Shown: piece by piece, positions 8,532 to 18,800 of the stretch
Position numbering within the stretch: position 1 is the first letter of the stretch
Layout: each line of letters opens with the position of its first letter
NCBI GenBank assembly: GCA_013816855.1
Contig: JACDDT010000009.1
Coordinates: 1 to 53,993 of the forward strand
DNA from: Gemmatimonadaceae bacterium
GTDB taxonomy: Bacteria > Gemmatimonadota > Gemmatimonadetes > Gemmatimonadales > Gemmatimonadaceae
DNA: 53,993 bases
Direction: 5' to 3'
Notes under the pieces: generated by a model
Databases searched by the model: none
The model's input: only the letters and a program-made list of their open reading frames with translations
Told to the model about the DNA's origin: nothing
Translations under genes and position numbers: made by a program

Positions 8532-9416
8532 CTAAAAGACCTTCACGTTGATGTAGCGCTTGGGGTTCTTCTTCACGTCCGCGATCAGCGAATCCATCCG
8601 CTGCAGCAGTGCGCGCACATCGTTGTAGACCCCCGGATCGTTGATCAGCTTCGCAGCCGTTCCTGGCCCGCTATCCACCTTTGAGATGATCGCGTCGAGC
8701 TTTTGCGACGTCGCCTTGAGGTCGCTGCTCATCGCCATCATGTTGGCGCTTGCCGTCTGCAGATTGCCGACGACCGAGTCGACCTTCGCCGGATCCACCG
8801 CCCCCGTGATCCTTCGCACCGACGTCATCGTCGCAGTGAGCTGATTGGACTGCTGCGCAGCGATCGCGCCGAATTCCGTGACGAGGCGGTTGGTGCCCGC
8901 CAGCGCATTCCGCAGATCGCGGATCCCGCCGGCGGCGACGAGCTCGCGCTGCAGCGAGGTGGTGATCGCGTTCACAGACGTCGCGATCGAATCGGCCTTG
9001 CCAGTCAGCGCGGCAATTCCCGGATTGCTCGGCCCGACTGGAACAGTGTCGCCCGGATTGAACGAGCGCGGGTTCGGACCCTTCGGGGTGAGAGCGACAG
9101 CGGCATCTCCGAAGATTCCATTCGGCACCACCGTCGCACTCGAGCCGAGCGGGACTTTGTAGTCTCCTTGAATTCGGAATGTCGTGATGAGCGTGCCGTC
9201 CTGCTTCAGCTTCACGTCGTCGACGTAGCCGACGCTCACGCCGACTAGCCATACCGGCTGTCCCTGCTTGAGTCCCGCACCCCACGGAAACTTCGCGTAC
9301 AGCGGGTAGCCTTTCGACAAGCCGCCGCGCGCGAGCCAAAGCGAACCGAGCACGAGCACGGTGACCGTCACTACGACCATCAAGCCAACGAGAACATCGT
9401 CTCTCTTTTTCTTCAT
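8532..9416 (-). CDS. mlaD: MCE-domain lipid-binding protein, MlaD-like
   Basis: A 294-residue protein with one N-terminal membrane anchor (residues about 9-29), an MCE/MlaD domain (about 37-115, with WLVGVSVGYVDDV and the GSSATVV region) and a long helical C-terminal half. MCE proteins sit in the periplasm on an MlaE permease and pass phospholipids between the membranes. The start ATG overlaps the mlaE stop by ATGA, so the two are translationally coupled. Compared with E. coli MlaD (about 180 residues) it has an added helical tail, as in longer PqiB/Mce-type proteins. No MlaF ATPase gene is present in this operon. Confidence 0.85.
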   Translation of the reverse strand: MKKKRDDVLVGLMVVVTVTVLVLGSLWLARGGLSKGYPLYAKFPWGAGLKQGQPVWLVGVSVGYVDDVKLKQDGTLITTFRIQGDYKVPLGSSATVVPNGIFGDAAVALTPKGPNPRSFNPGDTVPVGPSNPGIAALTGKADSIATSVNAITTSLQRELVAAGGIRDLRNALAGTNRLVTEFGAIAAQQSNQLTATMTSVRRITGAVDPAKVDSVVGNLQTASANMMAMSSDLKATSQKLDAIISKVDSGPGTAAKLINDPGVYNDVRALLQRMDSLIADVKKNPKRYINVKVF

Positions 9417-10177
9417 GCCTGTAGGTAGGGAGCGAGAAGGAGTGCGGTGAGTGCGTCGAGCACGAGTATGGCGACCGACGTGACCACCACTGCCTGCGCC
9501 GTGCTGCGCCCTACTCCTTCAGCGCCGACGTTTGCCGTGTACCCTTCGTAGGAGCAAAAGAACGCGATCGCGCCCCCGAATATAGTTGCCTTGATGATGC
9601 TGTAAACGATCTGAAAGGGCGCGAATGCCAGGCGAAGCCCTTCCGAAAAAGCCTGCGGTGTAACGTCCGTGGCGACGGTTGCGGTGAGGAAAGCCGTCCC
9701 CACTCCGATTGCGTCGGCGAGAATCGTGAGCGCGGGCACCATCAGCAGCGCAGCGAGGAGACGCGGTACAACCAGGTACGCTACAGGATCGTACGCGAGC
9801 GTCTCAAGGGCGTCGATCTGCTCTGTCACGCGCATCGTGCCGATCTCCGCGGTGATTCTCGCGCCGACCCGACCGGTGAGAACGAGTCCCGTCAGCAGCG
9901 GCCCGAGCTCCAGAATTATTGACTGCCGCGAGATGAGCCCGACGACCGAAAGCTGCACGCCGTTGAACAATTGATATCGTGTTTGAAACGCGGTCACCGC
10001 TCCGATGAACGCGGCGACTATCGCCGCGAGCGGAAGAGAGTCCACGCCGATGTTGCGCATCTGGCGGATCGTCTCGGGGCCGTATGTCTTGGCGTCGGCG
10101 AGCGCGCGCCCGATATCGCGCGCGAAATACGCGCGCTGGCCGATTCGATAAAAGAGCGATCGCGGTCCGGCGATCAC
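9413..10177 (-). CDS. mlaE: MlaE-family lipid ABC transporter permease
   Basis: A 254-residue inner-membrane permease of the MlaE family, which with an ATPase (MlaF) and an MCE protein moves phospholipids across the envelope. About five hydrophobic segments are visible, with the family-typical ELGPLLTGLVLTGRVGA region and the following EIGTMRVTEQIDALE. The GTG at 10177 overlaps the lptG stop (GTGA) and gives the normal family length; a longer reading frame into lptG encodes only out-of-frame sequence. It is coupled to mlaD downstream. Confidence 0.88.
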   Translation of the reverse strand: MIAGPRSLFYRIGQRAYFARDIGRALADAKTYGPETIRQMRNIGVDSLPLAAIVAAFIGAVTAFQTRYQLFNGVQLSVVGLISRQSIILELGPLLTGLVLTGRVGARITAEIGTMRVTEQIDALETLAYDPVAYLVVPRLLAALLMVPALTILADAIGVGTAFLTATVATDVTPQAFSEGLRLAFAPFQIVYSIIKATIFGGAIAFFCSYEGYTANVGAEGVGRSTAQAVVVTSVAILVLDALTALLLAPYLQA

Positions 10178-11262
10178 GTGCGCACGCGGGTTAGCAGAAT
10201 CACGCCTGTCACCCCGAAAAGCAAACTCGGCAGCCACGCAGCAAGATTCGCCGGAATTTGTCCGTGCCCGCCAATCCCGCGCGTGAGCTGAATCATGACG
10301 AGGAAGATGAGCGTCGTCGCCAGACTCAAGCCGATACCATATGCGGTGCCGCCACGCTGGCTGCTCGTCGCCAGCGGCGCGCCGAACATGAAGATGATCA
10401 CGCAGGTGATTGGTATCACGATCTTGAGCATGCGCTCGACCTTGAGCGAATTGACGTCCGCCCCCGATCGGTCCATCGAGTTGATGAACCGTCCGAGCTC
10501 GGCGAATCCCATGTCGGTGGGAGCTTTCTGTGCGAGTGTGAGCTGGCGGGGCTCTTCTTTGAAGCTGCGGTCGAACGCGGAATCGAAGGTGAACGTGACA
10601 TTGTGAAGCGAGTCGGGAATCACGTGCATCGCCCCGCGGCGAAGTATCCATCTCTTGGTTTTCGGTCCATACCCCGCGTCCGCCGCCGTGAGGGCATATG
10701 ACGGATACTTCGGCCCGCTCCCTTTCCGCTCGATGGTGACTCCCGTCACAATCCGATCCGTTACCCGGAGCGCGCCGATTTTGTACACTCGGCCCATTTC
10801 TCCCGCATACGCGAAATTGTACCGCTCGGACAACGTCGACGCGCGATCAGGCTCGATAATGTCGAGACGTTTTTTGTTCGCGATCGGAGCAATCTCACCT
10901 ATCACCAGGCCGAGCATGCTCGCGAGTGCGGCGCCGATGGCAATTGGCGCGATGAGCCGGTGAAAGCTGATGCCCGATGCCTTGGCTGCCGTGATCTCCG
11001 AGTGGCGCGTGAGCGCACCAATGGCGAAAACAGTGGCGAAGAGCACTGCCGCTGGCAGTGCCATGAACATCGAGTCGGGCAGCCAATACAGGTAGCTCAG
11101 AGCGATCGATCCGAGGCCAAGGTGCCTGCTCAGGTATTTATCGAGATTGTCAGTCGAGTCGATGACGTACAGCAGGATCGGAAAGCCGAGCGCAGCCGTG
11201 AGAAAGATTTTCCAGAACTCGGTGAAAACGTATCTGTCGAGCGCGCGGACACTCATTCTCAT
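10174..11262 (-). CDS. lptG: LPS export permease LptG/LptF family, second gene
   Basis: A 362-residue YjgP/YjgQ-family permease that, with LptF and the LptB ATPase, extracts LPS from the inner membrane for transport to the outer membrane. Three N-terminal membrane segments (about residues 15-115), a periplasmic beta-jellyroll region, and three C-terminal segments (about 265-360) follow the family plan. The ATG at 11262 overlaps the lptF stop (ATGA); a longer upstream frame overlaps lptF out of frame and is rejected. Its stop overlaps the mlaE start. Confidence 0.88.
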   Translation of the reverse strand: MRMSVRALDRYVFTEFWKIFLTAALGFPILLYVIDSTDNLDKYLSRHLGLGSIALSYLYWLPDSMFMALPAAVLFATVFAIGALTRHSEITAAKASGISFHRLIAPIAIGAALASMLGLVIGEIAPIANKKRLDIIEPDRASTLSERYNFAYAGEMGRVYKIGALRVTDRIVTGVTIERKGSGPKYPSYALTAADAGYGPKTKRWILRRGAMHVIPDSLHNVTFTFDSAFDRSFKEEPRQLTLAQKAPTDMGFAELGRFINSMDRSGADVNSLKVERMLKIVIPITCVIIFMFGAPLATSSQRGGTAYGIGLSLATTLIFLVMIQLTRGIGGHGQIPANLAAWLPSLLFGVTGVILLTRVRT

Positions 11263-12773
11263 GCGCGCTCCGGCGTGATCTTCTTTTTCACCCATCCCTT
11301 CACGGAGTCGAGCAGCTCCCGCATGTCGCCGCCGCGGGCCGTCGAGCCTTCCGCCCCCATTCTGCCGAGCAGCCACAGCGCAACCGCGGCGAACAAGACA
11401 TCGGCCATCCACATCGAGATCGCGGGTGGGATGATGCCGCGATTGCCCAATGCCTGCCCCCCGATGAGGCACACATAGTAGAGCGCGAACACCCCGAGGC
11501 TGACGCCGATGGTAAGTCCGACTCCTCCCCGCGGAAATCTGAGCGCGATTGGTGCGCCCAGAAGCACAAAGACGAAGCAGGCGACGGCAAGAGCGAACTT
11601 CTTATTGATCTCGACGGAGAGCTCGTTCATCGCTGCGGAAGATTCGCTGAGGCGGTTCACCGCCTGCTCGACTTGCGCGGATGGCGGGCCCTCGGACTGG
11701 GAACCCGGAGTCGTGCTCCCGTTGGTAGATGTGAGAACAGGCCGCTTGAAGTTCGCGGCGGTGGACGACTCTCTTCGAGTCTGCGCGTGTGCTGTTTTCA
11801 CCTTGAACAGATTCGTAAGACTGCAGTAGAGCGAAGAAATGTCGGTCGAGTTCGGCGGCTTTGGCTTGAGCATTTTTGCCGTCGGACTGATGCCCAGGTG
11901 CGCCTTCACCGCTAGCTCTTTCTCACGCTTGAAATCCTGCTCGGCGAGCAGGTATTCGCTGCGCGCGCGCTTCACCGCGTACGACATCTCGCAAACCGTC
12001 ATCTCGCGATTGCCTTTGTACGTGTCCGATTTGCTCTTCTGGAAATTGTTGCCGACGCCGCGCATGCGCACATGATCGACTTTGAAGTACAACCTCTGAA
12101 GCTGGGTCGGAGTCGCCGTCGGCACGTCCTGCATGTTGCCGTTGTAGAGCGTGAGCTCGAGGTCACTCATCCCTTTGCTCATCTGCATGTTGCCGCTATC
12201 GGCGAAGATTGTTCGCCGCCGCGACGGATCACCCATGTCGTAGATGGTCACTTCGCGCATGCGATTCGAGTTTTCGTCGAGGTGGCCGGCGCGCAGATAG
12301 AACTTTCCCGGGCTTACTTCGTTGATGACCTGCTCGCGCAGTCCGAACGTAGGCTTCTTTTGCGCAATGTCACGCTGCAGGATGGCGAGCCGGTGGTTTG
12401 CGCGGGGCAGAACCTGATCGTTGAACACGATCATCATAAGCGTGACCCCAAGCGCGGCCCAAAGCACCGGCTTGAGGACGCTCACAAGGCTTACCCCGCT
12501 CGCCTTCAGAGCGGTGATCTCATTTTCCGCCGCGAGCCGACTGAAGGCGTAGAGTGTACCAACCAGGACCGCCATCGGGAGCGTCAATGCGACGGTTAGC
12601 GGGATGGATAGCGCAAAGAATTCTACAATGACCCACGGGGACAACCCCTTGCCCACGAGCTGCCCGATGTTCTTGCCCACGTATTGGAGCAGAAGAATGG
12701 ACGTCAGGGCCGTAAGGGCGAAAAGGAGTGGACCAAGGTGCTCTCGAAGCACATAGCGGTGCAGTATCTTCAC
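11259..12773 (-). CDS. lptF: LPS export permease LptF family, first gene of operon
   Basis: A 504-residue YjgP/YjgQ permease: three N-terminal membrane helices, a periplasmic domain with a long low-complexity insert (about residues 270-375), and three C-terminal helices, making it larger than the usual 360-390. The GTG start at 12773 opens the operon lptF-lptG-mlaE-mlaD. On this strand a TATATT hexamer (12781-12786) ends only seven bases before the GTG, so the message may be leaderless. The divergent sprA start is 70 bases away. Confidence 0.85.
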   Translation of the reverse strand: MKILHRYVLREHLGPLLFALTALTSILLLQYVGKNIGQLVGKGLSPWVIVEFFALSIPLTVALTLPMAVLVGTLYAFSRLAAENEITALKASGVSLVSVLKPVLWAALGVTLMMIVFNDQVLPRANHRLAILQRDIAQKKPTFGLREQVINEVSPGKFYLRAGHLDENSNRMREVTIYDMGDPSRRRTIFADSGNMQMSKGMSDLELTLYNGNMQDVPTATPTQLQRLYFKVDHVRMRGVGNNFQKSKSDTYKGNREMTVCEMSYAVKRARSEYLLAEQDFKREKELAVKAHLGISPTAKMLKPKPPNSTDISSLYCSLTNLFKVKTAHAQTRRESSTAANFKRPVLTSTNGSTTPGSQSEGPPSAQVEQAVNRLSESSAAMNELSVEINKKFALAVACFVFVLLGAPIALRFPRGGVGLTIGVSLGVFALYYVCLIGGQALGNRGIIPPAISMWMADVLFAAVALWLLGRMGAEGSTARGGDMRELLDSVKGWVKKKITPERA

Positions 12774-12842
12774 AAAGTGAAATATACGGCTCGCCGGAGG
12801 CTAAGCGGCACGCGCGCAACGCGTTCCGCCTCTTCATCGACG
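12774..12842. promoter_or_regulatory. Divergent promoter region lptF / sprA
   Basis: The 69 bases between the lptF GTG and the sprA ATG must hold the start signals for both directions. TATATT on the minus strand (12781-12786) is a good -10 candidate for lptF. No clear -35 or plus-strand -10 was recognised. Confidence 0.5.
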
Positions 12843-15800
12843 ATGCTGCGCGCGGTGTCTGCCGTCCTGTTGTTGGCGATATCCGCAACGCTCGCAGCGA
12901 AGCCTGCCGCCGCGCAGGTCGGCACAGACACGACCGTGAAGACCCAGCCGACACAACCCGCGACTCCTCCCACTGGCACTCCCGGCGTGCCGGGTCTCCG
13001 AATTCGCCTTGGCAGGGACACGCTTCCGTTCCGGCTGCCCGCCATCGAATCACGCACCGAGCGTGAATCGTACAGGCAGGCAGCGGCGCAGATCGAAGCC
13101 GCGCGCGCCACCGCGTTTCAGCAGAACATGCGCACGATCCTCGAGTCTGTTTGGGGGCAGGTAGCGACGACGACGTTTGCGACATCGCAGGCGGCACCGT
13201 CATTTCCCGGTGAGCTCCCGCCGAAGGCAAAGCCCTCGGTTCCGGTAAAAGCAGTTCCGATCATCGGTGATTACTCCGACATCGGATTGCAGCTCGACAG
13301 CCGCCTGGAATTCCGCGGCGAAAAAAATCAGAGCAAGCGCTGCTCGAGCGGCCTTTTCTTCGATCCTGTCGCGAGCTGCCACAGCGCATTCGAGCCGCTT
13401 GTGGACTTCCAGTTTTCCGCGAAGTCCGGCGGTATCGTCGCCGACAGAATCCACGTCGATCTCGATTACGACACGCAGCGGGAGTTCGACGCATCCAACA
13501 ACATCTCGATTTATTACGAGGGCAAGGGCGAAGAAGTCCTCCAGCGTCTCGAGATCGGCAACGTCACTTTTCAGCCGCCCGCATCGCGCTTCATCACCAC
13601 TGGAATCCCGAGCGGTAACTACGGACTTCAGGCAATCACGAAGATAGGGGCGATGCGCCTCAAGACGATCGTGGCGCAGCAAAAGGGCAACGTCGTTCGA
13701 GATCGCGTTTTCACCGTAGGCGACAGAACGCTCCAGGCGCTCGACAGAAAAATCGAAGACTATCAGTTCGAGGCGAGGCGCTTCTTCTTCACGGTGCATC
13801 CGAAGCTTTTCGGAAAAGCGTATCCCAACGTCGACATCCTCGACACGCGCCGAATGGCCCGGCTCTCGGCCTCCTTACCGGACTCGCTCCGCCCGACCAG
13901 AATTTTTCTCTATCGCCTTCTCATCGGTGGACAACCGCCAAACCCTAACGGCCCGCAGTTCCGTCTCATTGGCGATCCACGCTCCAGACGCGGACAGGTT
14001 TACGAGTACCTTCGCGAGGGGGTCGACTACTACGCCGATCCGTCGCTATTGTGGATTGCGCTCGTACGACCGCTCGCGCTCAACAATGAGCGCCTCGTCG
14101 TCGCGTACCGTGTCCGCATCAATGGACGCGACACGATCCTGGCGTCTACCGGCGGCACACCCGATCTCTCGTTCACGCCGGGCCGGGATCAAGTTGCGAA
14201 TCTCATTTGGGATCCCACCGTCAAACCCGGCGACCCCGCCTTCGACCGTGAGATAAGAAGTGTGTACCGCCTCGGCGGCTCAGATGTCCGGCGGCAAAGC
14301 GTAACGCTCAAGGTCGTGACTGGAAGCAGCTCCGATCAGGAAAAACCGCTTTCCGGAAGCGCCGACACCTACCTTCAGCTCTTCGGCCTCTCTCAACCGA
14401 CCAACACGTCGAGCTTTGACGTTGAAAACAGAATCTGGCCGAGGCCGGGCGACCCGAATTTTGAGCTGAGCCTGGGGGCGTCCGGCGCGAAGACGATTCG
14501 GGATCAGTTTCTTGTTTTTCCGTCCGCGAAGCCGTTCGCTTCAATCGGACTCGTGGGCGCCGGTAATCCCACCAACGATACCATATATACGACACCGCCC
14601 GAATACGTCCGGTCTTCACAGCGCCCTGAGGCGGTATACCACATTCGCGTTCGTTATCAGGCAGAAGGCAGTGGGGAAGGCGGCACGCTCATGCTCGGCA
14701 CCGTGCAGGTGCGTCCGAGTTCAGAACGTTTGCTGGTTGACGGAACTCCTCTCGTGCGTGGCGCAGACTACACCGTCGATTACGATCTTGGCCGAGTCGC
14801 CTTCTCTAGACCCGACACATTGTTCCCGCGGCCCCGCCAGGTGACCGTGCAGTACGAGGAGAATCCGCTCTTCGAGGAAACGCCGACGTCCATCTTCGGA
14901 GCGACGGGCGAATTTCAGATGACGAATGGTCAGCTCGCGTTCACCGCGATATCGCAGAATCAAAAATCGAATTTCACCCGGCCCGCACTCGGTTTCGAGC
15001 CGCAATCGATGCTCGTCGCGGGGGTCACCGGCTTGTTCAGTTTTGACGCGCCGCAGCTGACCGCTCTCGTATCGCGGCTCCCTGCGGGTGAGACCACCGC
15101 GCCTTCACGGGTCGGGCTGTCAGCCGAATTCGCTGCAAGCAGACCGCGTACCGGTGCTGCGCAGCAGGCGTACATCGAATCTTTTGAAGGCGAAGCCGGT
15201 CTCTTCATCCCGCTTTCGGATCAACAGTGGTACTACAGCAGCCAGCCCGCGCTCGGGCGCCAGCTCGCGAGCCGCTTCGGCGGTGGCGTTTTCGATCTCT
15301 CTCGCGCGGCGACGCTCGCCTGGCAGAGCAACGGCGCGGACGCATCGGGAAAAGTCGTCAAGTATTCCATCGAGCAGATCGATACACTGACCAGCCTCAC
15401 CGGAACTGGCATCTCCGGCCCCGAGCCGCTGCTATGGATGACGCTGTATCCCGCCAGCGTCGGCGGACTTTTCGATAACGCCACTGGAACCTTCCGGTGG
15501 CGTTTAGGGAATGCAACAATCGGGCGGAGATGGCGGTCGATCCGTACAGTTCTCAGCTCGAGCGGAACCGACATCTCGCGCGCTGAGAATCTCGAATTTT
15601 GGGCGCAGGTCGTCGTCAGTCCTTCCAAGCGCGCGAAAAATCCAGTGATGGTTTTCGATTTCGGTGATGTGTCGGAGAATTCTGTCAGCTTTGCACCGGA
15701 CACACTCGCTATCGGTAAGGGCGGAGCACCGAGCCTTCCCGACTCATTGTACTTCGGCCGGCATCTCGCCGGTTACGACCGCCTCGACAGCGAGCGCGAT

Positions 15801-18800
15801 CCGTTCTCCCGCGCGTTCAACGTCGGTGCGAACGACAACGGCCTCCCCGGAGACGTGGTGGATTCGCTCCTGGTCGTCGGCGAAACCACGGGTGCGCGCG
15901 CACCGTTCGTAGCGAAAAACGTTGCAACGTGCGCCGGCGGTTTCCGCGTGCTTCAGATTTTGGGCGATTCGAAGGTTGACTGTACGATCACTAACAACCA
16001 CCTCGACGAAGAGGACATCGACGCGGACAACGTGCTGAACTTCACCAGCGCTGACCGCGATCAGGAAACGTGGAAGCGGTATATCGTCGATCTTGCTGAT
16101 CCGGCCAAGTACACGCGTATGGGGAAGTGCTCTGTCGCGCCGACGCTCCTCGCGGGACGCACCGCGCCCGACAGCGTCTGCTGGGTACTGTTTCGCGTGC
16201 CATTCAAGGCTGCTGATGATTCGCTCGGCCAAGTGCTGCTGCGCCGCGCGCATGCGCTGCGCATTACGATGATTTCCGGGACGGGATTAGGCGCGGACGA
16301 TTTCAGCACCGTCCCCCTCGCGCGACTGCGCCTCACCGGCGCGCCCTGGCTCAAGCTCAATGATCATGCTCTCCGCGGCATTGCCGGCGATCAGCCCGGA
16401 GTCGGCATCGTGCAGGCAGGTGTCATCGGCACGCAGGATCGCAATCTCACCAGCGGCGTAAGCTATGAATCGCCGCCGGGAGTTAGCGACGCTCCGACGA
16501 GCAAGACCGTCTCGCTTCAAACGGGACGCGTCCAGATCAACGAAAGGTCGCTGCGTCTGACTGCTACGGCGCTTCAACCGCTCGAGCGTGCGGAAGCTTA
16601 TTACCGCTTCCCTGAAGGCGAAAAGAATTTCATGGGCTATACCGAAGTGCGCGTGTGGGCGCGTGGAATTCGTGATGGATGGGGCGATCAGGGTGAGCTG
16701 CAGTTCTACATCCGATTGGGCCGCGACGTAAACAATTTCTACATGTATCGCACACCGCTGAACGGCGGAGAGGGGAAGAGCGCGTGGCTTCCCGAGGTTC
16801 GCGTGGATTTCAACAAGCTTTTCGCACTTCGCGCCCAGATTCAGAACGCGTACCTGCGCGGAAAAGCGCCGAATACATGCAAAGGCATTGATTCGGTTCT
16901 CATTGCGAGCAGCCCGATCCCGCCCGGCCATGATCCCTCGGGACGCTACGCGGCGTGCGCCGACGGCTACATCGTCTACTCGCTGGATCCCGGCACGAGC
17001 CCGCCGAATCTTGCAGCCGTTCAGGAAATGGCTGTAGGCATGGTACGCACGCGCGCCGGCGGATCAATCCGTCCCGTACTGCCGTCGGACACCCTCGAGC
17101 TCTGGGTGGATGACATCCGCCTCGGTGGCTCCGTCAACCAAACCGGATTTGCGGGGCAGCTCGGTCTTGCGGTGGTAGTCAGCGACTTCGCAGACATTCG
17201 CATCAACGCCACCAAGCGCGATCCGCATTTTCATCAGCTTGCCGAGCAGGCAACGTTCCTTACCGACAACAGCCTCAACATCAGCTCCGCGTTCCACCTA
17301 GAGAAATTGTTGCCCTTATCGCTGGGAATCGCCGTGCCTCTCACTGTGAATTACACAGGTGCCTCCAGCGATCCACTATTCATCTCGCAGTCGGATCTCC
17401 AGGGCGACGTAATTGAAGGACTTCGCCGCCCGCGCTCGGCAGCTACTTCGATCACGCTCGGCATCAGGCGGACGCGCCAGTCGAGCGGCTCGGCCCTCGG
17501 CGTCATCCTCGACAACCTCTCGCTGAGCAGCGCGTACACTCGCGGAGTTTCACGCAGCGAGTACGAAGAGGGACGGGCGCACAATCTTATCGTAGGCTTG
17601 GACTTCAATCTCTCACGCGCGCTTGTCCCGGAGGCGTCTCGATGGATTCCTGCCGAGATGCATCTCACCACAGCCTACACGAACGGATTGGACAACCGGA
17701 CCTCCTACCTGAAGCCGTCGTTCGCATCCTTCGATCCCGCGCGAAAAGTGAGAGGTCGCTCGCAGACCTGGCGCAACGGGAGCAGCGTCGTCTTCCATCC
17801 GTTCAAATCGGCCGCGCTCCGGTGGGACATCAGCTCGGTGCGCGATCTCCGCAATTATGGCGATCAATCCGTCCTCGGCGTGGTGACGACGAGTGAGCGC
17901 GACCGCCTGCTCGGTGCGACTACAGGGCTGGAGCGCGAGCGTGCGATGCAGGCAGGAATCAATATCTCTCCGCCGATCACGGCGTGGTTTCGCCCGCGGT
18001 TGGATTTCGGAACGACCTACAACATGCTGCGCGATCCGAACACTCTCAGCTTCTTGCGGGCCCCCGACAGCGTGGGCTCCTACCGTCTGCCGCGCCGCCT
18101 CGGAAACACGCAGACGATGACCGCGGGTCTGACCCTCGACCTTCCGCGTGCGGCGAGGCAGTATTTGGACAGTGGAAGCTTGCTGCAGAACGCGTTGCTC
18201 GGCCTTCAGCCGGTGGACGTCAATCTCAACCGTAGCCTTCTCTCCGTTTTCGACGGCACTCCAATGCAGCCGTCTCTCGGATATCAATTCGCGCTCGGCG
18301 GAGTTGGGAAGTTCAGGTCGCTCGGCAGCGACCTGGCGACAAGCGCCGGCATCGTCACGCAGCTCTCGTTGAACCACTCCATTCGTTTTCCGTTCGGCAT
18401 CAGCGTGGCCAACCGGTACCAGCGCATCAACACACGTAACTGGACTCGCCGCTTCGATGAGCGACAGGAAATAGTGGACGGCACTCAGGTTGTTTTCCCA
18501 GACGTCGCGCTTCGTTGGAGCGGGCGGCCGATGAGATTGCAGTCTGTAATATCCAGCCTTGGCCTTACCGCGAGGTTCCTCGAAACGCGACAGTTGAACG
18601 CGACGGAGCCGCTCGGTGGCGATCAGGTCACCGACCTCGGCAAGATCAGAGTGCGCAGCTACCCCCTCAATGCGAGTCTCGTTTTTACCGGCGGGCGACC
18701 GGTTTCCACGTCTGTCGGTTTGAATGTCGCGCAGCATCGCGATTCCCGCCCCGGCCTCGCCAGTAGCGGGCGAACTGCGGACTTCAGTGCGGATTTGGGG

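Noticed and set aside
10178-10651. N-terminal extension of MlaE into lptG
   Set aside because: Its residues are out-of-frame lptG sequence; GTG 10177 with a GTGA overlap gives normal family length.
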